A DNA stretch of 64,000 bases, from NCBI RefSeq assembly GCF_014649915.1, contig NZ_BMTY01000011.1:179232-243231 (forward strand), read 5' to 3'. This DNA is from Streptomyces toxytricini (GTDB lineage: Bacteria; Actinomycetota; Actinomycetes; Streptomycetales; Streptomycetaceae). A program made the translations under genes and the position numbers. Shown piece by piece: positions 58,485-64,000 of this stretch. Numbering within the stretch: position 1 is the stretch's first letter; the number at the start of each line of letters is the position of its first letter. The notes under the pieces were generated by a model. That model was not told where the DNA came from and did not search any database. It saw only the letters and a program-made list of their open reading frames with translations.

Positions 58485-60631
58485 GGCTCTTGGTAACACA
58501 CCTGCGCGAGCCGCTCCAGACAGTGCGCTTCGTCGGCATGGGCCGCGACGGTCTCGGGGTGGGCGTCGCCCAGGGAGCGCTCGCGGATGCCCGCGAGGTC
58601 CCGGTAGACGGGCAGCGCCTCCTCCCAGCGGTCCAGCCGGCTGAGCCCGACGGCCAGCTCGCGGCGGCTGACGAGGGTGTCGGGGTGCTCGGGCCCGAGG
58701 GCGTCCGCCCGCGCGGCGGCGACCTGCCGAGCCACGGCGACCGCCTCCTCCCAGCGGCCGAGCCGGCCGAGGTTGACGCCGAGGACGTGCCGGGCGCGCA
58801 GCGTCTCCGGGTGGGCGGCCCCGTACGCCCGGGTGCGGTCGCGGATCAGGCCCCGGAACAGGTCCAGGGCCTGGGCTGCGCGGCCGGTGCGGCCGAGGGC
58901 GATCCCGGTCTCGTACCGGGCTGCGAGGGTGTCGGGATGGTCGCGGCCCAGCACCCGTTCCCGGGCCGCGGCGACCTCCCGGAAGGCGTCGAGGGCGTCC
59001 TCCCAGCGGTCGAGGCGGCCCAGCGCGTACGCCGCCTCGTACCGGCTCAGCAGCGTGTCCGGGTGGTCCGGCCCCAGGACGGCGGCCCGGTCGGCGGCGG
59101 CCGCGGCGGCCGTGCGGTGCGCCTCGGCGTGGCGGCCCAGGGCGCCGAGGGCGCAGGCGAGGTTGTGGCGGCAGCGCAGCGTGTCGCGGTGGAGGGGGCC
59201 GGCGCTGCGCTCCCGCGCGACGAGCACCGCCCGGTACAGGTCGTGCGCCTCCTGGTGGCGGCCGAGCCGGCCCAGCTCGTACGCGGCCTCCTGGCGGGCG
59301 GCGAGGGTGTCGGGGTGGTCGGCGCCGAGGGCGCGGGTGCGCCCGTGGGCGACGGCCTCGTACGCGGCGAGGGCCTCTGCGGGGCGGCCGGCGCGGCTGA
59401 GCGCGAAGGCGCGGGCGTGGGCGGCGGCGAGCGCGGCGGCGCCCGGCGGCCCGGACGTGCTCCGGTCCGCGCCGTGCGGGCCGGTGCCGTACGCGAGGGT
59501 GTCGTCCGGGGCGGCGGCGGGCCGGGGGATGCCGTACGGCGCCGTCAGCCGCGGGTCCTCCGAGGGGGCGGGCCGCAGGATGGCCGCGCCGGCCGTGGCC
59601 CCGACGGCGGCGGACAGGCCGCCGCCGGGCGGGCGCGCGGCCGTCCAGGAGCCGGTGAGCACGGCCCACTCCCCGCTCGCCGGCCGGGCGTCGATGCCCG
59701 CCTTGCGGCCGGCGGTCATGCCGCGCGCCCAGCCGGGCAGGGGGGCGGGGCCGCCGGGCGCCGGGCCGGGACCGAGCCGGGCCTCGACGAGCCGCCGGTG
59801 CACGTCGCGGGCGTCGCCGGGCCGGTCGTCGGGGCACTTGGCGAGCAGGTCCAGGACCGCCCGCTCGAAGTACTCGGGCAGGTTGGGCCGGTGCTCGCGC
59901 AGCGGCACCGGCGCGTTGTCGCGGTGCCCGACCAGCACGGACCAGGAGTCGCCCAGGTCGAACGGCGGGGCGCCGGTCGCGATCTCGTACAGGACGCAGC
60001 CGAGGGAGTACAGGTCGCTGCGGTGGTCGACCTCGCCGCCGGCGATCTGCTCCGGCGACATGTAGTGAGGGGTGCCCATCGCCATGCCGCCGCCGGTGAG
60101 CTTCGCCGTGAAGCCGATGTCGTGCGCGAGGCGGGCGATCCCGAAGTCGCAGATCTTCACCGTCCCGTCGGTGAGCCGCATGATGTTGGCCGGTTTCAGG
60201 TCCCGGTGGACGACGCCCTGGTCGTGCGTGTAGCCGAGGGCCGCGGCCAGCTGCTCGGCGATGTCCACGACGACGTCCACGGGCAGCGGCCGCGCCTGGT
60301 TCTCCTCCATCAGCTGGCTGAGGTTGCGGCCGTCGAGGAGCTCCATGACCAGGTACAGGGGGCCGCCCGCGGCGCTGTCGTCGCCGAAGTCGTGGACGAC
60401 GGTGACCCCGCGGTGCTGGAGCGAGGCGGCGACGCGGGCCTCGCGGCGGAACCGCTCGCGCAGCACCTGGGTGAAGTGGTTGTCCTGCTGGCCGCCGAGC
60501 GGTTTGAGGCATTTGACGGCCACGTGCCGGCCGAGGGACTCGTCACGGGCCCGCCACACCTCGCCCATGCCGCCGCGCCCGATCAGATCGAGCGACCGGT
60601 ACCGGCCCTGGATCAGTCTGGACTCCGCCAT
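58481..60631 (-). CDS. Ser/Thr protein kinase with C-terminal tetratricopeptide (kinesin-light-chain-type) repeats
   Basis: The product is 716 residues. Residues 11-280 are a Hanks-type kinase: GRGGMGEVW at 18-26, K40 in VAVK, HRDLKPAN at 142-149, DFG at 162-164, and MGTPHYMSPEQ in the activation loop. All catalytic residues are present. No transmembrane helix or PASTA domain is seen, so it is cytoplasmic. The rest, from about 390, contains five or six TPR units with the recurrent LGxDHPDTLxxRxxxAxxLGxLGRxxEA pattern, a protein-interaction scaffold. Its 3' end overlaps the oxidoreductase start, suggesting a functional link. Confidence 0.92.
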   Translation of the reverse strand: MAESRLIQGRYRSLDLIGRGGMGEVWRARDESLGRHVAVKCLKPLGGQQDNHFTQVLRERFRREARVAASLQHRGVTVVHDFGDDSAAGGPLYLVMELLDGRNLSQLMEENQARPLPVDVVVDIAEQLAAALGYTHDQGVVHRDLKPANIMRLTDGTVKICDFGIARLAHDIGFTAKLTGGGMAMGTPHYMSPEQIAGGEVDHRSDLYSLGCVLYEIATGAPPFDLGDSWSVLVGHRDNAPVPLREHRPNLPEYFERAVLDLLAKCPDDRPGDARDVHRRLVEARLGPGPAPGGPAPLPGWARGMTAGRKAGIDARPASGEWAVLTGSWTAARPPGGGLSAAVGATAGAAILRPAPSEDPRLTAPYGIPRPAAAPDDTLAYGTGPHGADRSTSGPPGAAALAAAHARAFALSRAGRPAEALAAYEAVAHGRTRALGADHPDTLAARQEAAYELGRLGRHQEAHDLYRAVLVARERSAGPLHRDTLRCRHNLACALGALGRHAEAHRTAAAAAADRAAVLGPDHPDTLLSRYEAAYALGRLDRWEDALDAFREVAAARERVLGRDHPDTLAARYETGIALGRTGRAAQALDLFRGLIRDRTRAYGAAHPETLRARHVLGVNLGRLGRWEEAVAVARQVAAARADALGPEHPDTLVSRRELAVGLSRLDRWEEALPVYRDLAGIRERSLGDAHPETVAAHADEAHCLERLAQVCYQEP

Positions 60632-60664
60632 GTCTTGAAGCCGCCCCCGTTGTCGTGCTGCGTC

Positions 60665-61546
60665 CTACGCCCTCCCCGGCCGGTCCAGTATGGACGCTGG
60701 TGTACGCAGTGTGTACGCCGAGGGACGGCTCCCGGGGCCCATGCGGCGCATCGCTTTCAAGATGTGACCTGGAGGCAGCCGCCAGCGCAGACCTGCGGGA
60801 ATGCTGCGCAGCAGGGTACCGGTGAGGCGCAGGCGCCGGGTGACCGTGCGCGGGGCGGGCGCGGGTCTGCCGTACAGCCGGTGCGCGTACGCCGGGAGCG
60901 ATCCGTAGGCAAGTGCGGCAACCGGCCGCCACAGCAGGTTTCGGCCAGGTTCCAGCAGCGCGGGGACGGGCGGGGCGCGCAGGAAGTCGTCGACGGCGCG
61001 GGCGTCCGCGCCGGCCGCGAGCCGCGGCCGGACCTCGTCGAAGTAGGCGGCGAGCGCCGCCGTGTCGGCGGGCACGCCGGCGGGATCCAGGCCGACGAGG
61101 CGGGCGCCGGCCCGGTTCTCGTCGACGTACAGGTCCGCCTGGGCGGGGGTGAGGCGGACGCCGGAGCGGCGCAGCACGTGCAGGAAGCTGTCGATCTGGG
61201 CGCAGTGCACCCACAGCAGCAGGTCGGGGTCGTCCACGGGGTACGGCTCCCCGGTGCCCGGGTCGGTCGCGGTGAGCGCGCGGTGGATCGCGCGGACGCG
61301 GGCGCCGGCGCGTTCGGCGTCGGCGGTGGTGCCGTAGGTGACGGTGCCGACGAAGTCCGCGGTGCGCAGCAGCCTGCCCCAGGCGTCGCGGCGGAAGTCG
61401 GAGTTGGCCATGACGGCGCGGACGGCGCGCGGGTGCAGGGCCTGGAGGTAGAGGGCGCGGACTCCGGCGATCCACATCATCGGGTCGCCGTGGCAGTGCC
61501 AGGTGACGGATCCGGGTCCGAACAGCCCGGGATCGGCCCCGCCCAT
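60665..61546 (-). CDS. DUF2236 / MpaB-type heme oxygenase-like protein
   Basis: The product is 293 residues from the ATG at 61546 (GGGGAGG upstream). It has MWIAGVRALYLQALHPRAVRAVM (His in the ALHPRAV motif), RRDAWGRLLRTADFVGTVTYG and DLLLWVHCAQIDSFL, matching the MpaB/DUF2236 family, which includes a fungal oxygenase of mycophenolate formation and latex-clearing-related heme proteins. The substrate is unknown. It lies 33 bp upstream of the protein kinase gene on the same strand, so it could be the first gene of a three-gene operon. Confidence 0.85.
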   Translation of the reverse strand: MGGADPGLFGPGSVTWHCHGDPMMWIAGVRALYLQALHPRAVRAVMANSDFRRDAWGRLLRTADFVGTVTYGTTADAERAGARVRAIHRALTATDPGTGEPYPVDDPDLLLWVHCAQIDSFLHVLRRSGVRLTPAQADLYVDENRAGARLVGLDPAGVPADTAALAAYFDEVRPRLAAGADARAVDDFLRAPPVPALLEPGRNLLWRPVAALAYGSLPAYAHRLYGRPAPAPRTVTRRLRLTGTLLRSIPAGLRWRLPPGHILKAMRRMGPGSRPSAYTLRTPASILDRPGRA

Positions 61547-61770
61547 CGCCCGCCTCCCCCGGTCGCGCCGCCGGTCCGGACGTGCGGCCCGGGCCGTGAG
61601 GGCGGGAAGAGCCCGCCCGCTTCTCGCGGAACCCGATTGTGCGGTGCGCGGCACGGGGTCCGCTTCTCCGCATCCTCGCCATGGGCTCTTCCCGCACTTT
61701 CATGGAAGCACTCCGCGGCACGCTCCGCCAGCGTCCGCGGGCGGCAGGGGGGTTGCGGGCCGCCGAGGGG

Positions 61771-62196
61771 TCAGGCGTCCTCGGTGCCGAGCGGCTGGGT
61801 GAAGCGCAGGACGTTGCCGGCGGGGTCGCGGAAGGCGCAGTCGCGGACGCCGTAGTGCTGGTCCGTCGGCTCCTGGACGACCTCGCCGCCCGCCTCGCGG
61901 ATCCGCTCGAAGGCGGCGTCGCAGTCCTGCGTGGCGAAGATGACCCCCCGCAGCAGGCCCTTCGCCATCAGGTCGGCGACGGCCTGCCGGTCGGCCGGGG
62001 TGGCGTTCGGGTCGGCGAGGGGCGGCTCCAGGACGATGGCCACGTCCGGCTGCGCGGGCGACCCGACGGTCACCCAGCGCATGTCCCCGAAGCCGACGTC
62101 GCCGCGCACTTCGAGGCCGAGGACGTCGCGGTAGAAGGGGATCGCCTTGTCGTGGTCGTCGACGGCGATGAAGCACTGGGAAAGCGAGATGTCCAT
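61771..62196 (-). CDS. VOC-family (glyoxalase/bleomycin resistance) protein
   Basis: The product is 141 residues from the ATG at 62196; a GTG three codons earlier is possible. It opens MDISLSQCFIAVDDHDKAIPFYRDVLGLEVRGDVGFGDMRWVTVG and ends YGVRDCAFRDPAGNVLRFTQPL, the two beta-alpha-beta-beta-beta repeats of the VOC fold. The metal ligands H18/E105-type residues are consistent with a divalent-metal-dependent enzyme or a binding protein. The substrate is unknown. It is divergent from the UvrA-like gene. Confidence 0.88.
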   Translation of the reverse strand: MDISLSQCFIAVDDHDKAIPFYRDVLGLEVRGDVGFGDMRWVTVGSPAQPDVAIVLEPPLADPNATPADRQAVADLMAKGLLRGVIFATQDCDAAFERIREAGGEVVQEPTDQHYGVRDCAFRDPAGNVLRFTQPLGTEDA

Positions 62197-62363
62197 GCGG
62201 CCCACGCTAAGGCCGCGGGGCGTAGCGCGCCGGGCGGCGGCGTGCCCGGTGCAACGTTTCGGCGGGCGGCGCCGCGCGGGCCGTCCGAAGCTGGTTGGAT
62301 CGGACCGGGCGACACGCGAAGGAGCCGCACGGGCGGCTCCGCCCCACGGATGGAGCAGTGAGA

Positions 62364-64000
62364 ATGGCCAGGAAGTCGGATCCGCGGTCGCCTGAGCCGC
62401 ACACCGCGGACAGCCACGACCTCATCCGCGTCCACGGCGCGCGCGAGAACAACCTCAAGGACGTCAGCATCGAGATCCCGAAGCGCCGGCTGACGGTGTT
62501 CACCGGCGTCTCGGGATCGGGCAAGAGCTCCCTGGTCTTCGACACCATCGCCGCGGAGTCGCAGCGGCTGATCAACGAGACGTACAGCGCGTTCCTGCAG
62601 GGCTTCATGCCGAACCTGGCCCGGCCGGACGTCGACGTCCTGGACGGGCTGACGACCGCGATCGCGGTGGATCAGCAGCGGATGGGCGGCGACCCGCGCT
62701 CGACGGTCGGCACCGCCACCGACGCGAACGCGATGCTGCGGATCCTCTTCAGCCGCCTGGGCGAGCCGCACATCGGCCCGCCCGCCGCGTACTCCTTCAA
62801 CGTGGCGTCGGTGTCGGCGAGCGGCGGGTTCACCGTCGACCGCGGCGCCGACAAGACCCGTACCGAGAAGGTGTCCTTCAGCCGCACCGGCGGCATGTGC
62901 ACGCACTGCGAGGGCCGCGGCCGGGTCTCCGACATCGACCTCGCCCAGCTGTACGACGACTCGAAGTCGCTCTCCGAGGACCCGTTCACCATCCCCACCT
63001 ACACGGGCGGCGGCTGGGTGGTGCGCGTCATCGCCGAGTCGGGGTTCTTCGACCCGGACAAGCCGATCCGCGCGTACACGAAGAAGGAGCGGCACGACTT
63101 CCTGTACCGCGAGCCGACGAAGGTGAAGGTCAACGGCATCAACCTCACCTATGAGGGGCTGATTCCGAAGCTGCAGAAGACGTTCCTGTCGAAGGACCGG
63201 GAGTCGATGCAGCCGCACATCCGGGCGTTCGTCGACCGGGCGGTCACCTTCGCCGACTGCCCCGACTGCGGCGGCACCCGGCTCAGCGAACTGGCGCGCT
63301 CCTCGCGGATCGGCAAGGTCAACATCGCCGACGCCTGCGCGATGGAGATCCGCGACCTCGCCGAGTGGGTCCGCGGGCTGGACGAGCCGTCGGTCGCCCC
63401 GCTGCTGGGCAAGCTCCGGCACACCCTCGACTCGTTCGTGGAGATCGGCCTGGGCTACCTCTCGCTCGACCGGGCCGCGGGGACCCTGTCGGGCGGCGAG
63501 GCGCAGCGCACCAAGATGATCCGGCACCTCGGCTCGTCCCTCACGGACGTCACGTACGTCTTCGACGAGCCGACGACCGGCCTGCACCCGCACGACATCG
63601 AGCGGATGAACGGCCTGCTTCTGCGGCTGCGGGACAAGGGCAACACGGTGCTGGTGGTGGAGCACAAGCCGGAGGCCATCGCCGTCGCGGACCACGTCGT
63701 GGACCTCGGTCCGGGCGCGGGCGCGGCGGGCGGCACCGTCTGCTTCGAGGGCACCGTGGAGGGGCTGCGCGGGAGCGGCACGGTCACCGGCCGCCACCTC
63801 GACGACCGGGCCGCGCTCAAGGAGACGGTCCGCAAGCCGACGGGTGCCCTGGAGATCCGCGGGGCGCGCGCCAACAACCTGAAGGACGTGGACGTCGACA
63901 TCCCGCTCGGGGTGCTCTGCGTGGTCACCGGTGTCGCGGGGTCCGGCAAGAGCTCCCTGATCCACGGCTCCATCCCCGCGCCGGAGGGCGTCGTCTCGGT
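62364..64000 (+). CDS. UvrA-like ABC ATPase (3' end cut by window)
   Basis: The 3' end lies outside the window, and 545 residues are visible. The first Walker A is GVSGSGKSS (48-56). Zinc-module cysteines are in MCTHCEGRG and CPDCGGTRL. The ABC signature LSGGEAQR is at 375-382, the Walker B is VFDEPTTGLHP, and the second Walker A starts at G523 (GVAGSGKSS). This compact form, without the long UvrB-interaction insert, fits the stand-alone UvrA paralogues, some of which confer self-resistance to DNA-binding drugs. GGAG before the ATG at 62364 supports the start; an in-frame GTG lies 6 bases upstream. Confidence 0.86.
   Translation, partial: MARKSDPRSPEPHTADSHDLIRVHGARENNLKDVSIEIPKRRLTVFTGVSGSGKSSLVFDTIAAESQRLINETYSAFLQGFMPNLARPDVDVLDGLTTAIAVDQQRMGGDPRSTVGTATDANAMLRILFSRLGEPHIGPPAAYSFNVASVSASGGFTVDRGADKTRTEKVSFSRTGGMCTHCEGRGRVSDIDLAQLYDDSKSLSEDPFTIPTYTGGGWVVRVIAESGFFDPDKPIRAYTKKERHDFLYREPTKVKVNGINLTYEGLIPKLQKTFLSKDRESMQPHIRAFVDRAVTFADCPDCGGTRLSELARSSRIGKVNIADACAMEIRDLAEWVRGLDEPSVAPLLGKLRHTLDSFVEIGLGYLSLDRAAGTLSGGEAQRTKMIRHLGSSLTDVTYVFDEPTTGLHPHDIERMNGLLLRLRDKGNTVLVVEHKPEAIAVADHVVDLGPGAGAAGGTVCFEGTVEGLRGSGTVTGRHLDDRAALKETVRKPTGALEIRGARANNLKDVDVDIPLGVLCVVTGVAGSGKSSLIHGSIPAPEGVVS

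Noticed and set aside
61639..62361. A 240-residue plus-strand frame
   Set aside because: It is antisense to a clear VOC-family gene and has no domain of its own.

Overview
This 64 kb window is high-GC actinobacterial DNA and almost certainly Streptomyces. The genome type is suggested by many GTG starts, GGAGG-type ribosome binding sites, twin-arginine signals, a subtilisin-inhibitor-like (SSI) protein, an NsdA-family regulator, clustered roadblock/LC7 proteins and only two TTA (bldA) codons in about 54 genes. I see no tRNA, rRNA, CRISPR array, transposase or phage gene. It looks like chromosomal accessory or arm-type sequence. Both edges cut genes: a poly(A)-polymerase-like protein on the left and a UvrA-like ABC ATPase on the right.

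Layout. 1-3.2 kb: an apparent RNA end-processing/repair pair (poly(A)-polymerase-like protein and an Rnl5-type RNA ligase) around an MDR oxidoreductase. 3.3-7.2 kb: small secreted or membrane proteins, a WYL regulator and a DUF3224 protein. 7.2-12 kb: two secreted multidomain proteins, one with propeller, FN3 and LamG-like domains and one GH5 glycosidase with a C-terminal triple repeat. 12-16.6 kb: a cyclic-nucleotide-binding-domain protein, the SSI protein, a GNAT enzyme, a sirtuin and a VOC protein. 16.7-20.3 kb: a large GT2/TagF-type wall-polymer enzyme. 20.5-22.7 kb: a compact operon of three roadblock/LC7 proteins plus a DUF4388-like protein. 22.9-29 kb: two PucR/CdaR-type regulators, a small unknown protein and an IorAB-type molybdenum hydroxylase. 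29.4-34.3 kb: a DUF4242 protein, a PAS/SpoIIE phosphatase, an NsdA-family regulator and a TTA-containing kinase-fold protein.

34.4-51 kb is the most coherent block: an apparent sterol/steroid catabolic locus. It has a Tat-exported 3-ketosteroid delta1-dehydrogenase (KstD), an enoyl-CoA hydratase / di-domain DUF35 / two thiolase-fold proteins operon, a divergent FadD19-like ligase, PaaK, two further acyl-CoA ligases and a nitronate monooxygenase. The gene order DUF35 - thiolase-like - thiolase-like, and the divergent hydratase/ligase pair, match the mycobacterial Rv3521-ltp4-ltp3 and echA19/fadD19 arrangement used on C24-branched sterol side chains. Four promoter regions in this block share a 15-bp TetR-type inverted repeat, CTGAY-N5-RTCAG, which suggests one local regulon whose repressor lies outside the window.

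51-64 kb: an exported serine hydrolase, a DDN-hemerythrin fusion, a TetR/flavin-monooxygenase pair with two strong palindromes, a second DDN protein, a Ser/Thr kinase with TPR repeats translationally coupled to a phytoene-desaturase-like oxidoreductase, a DUF2236 oxygenase, a VOC protein and the truncated UvrA paralogue.
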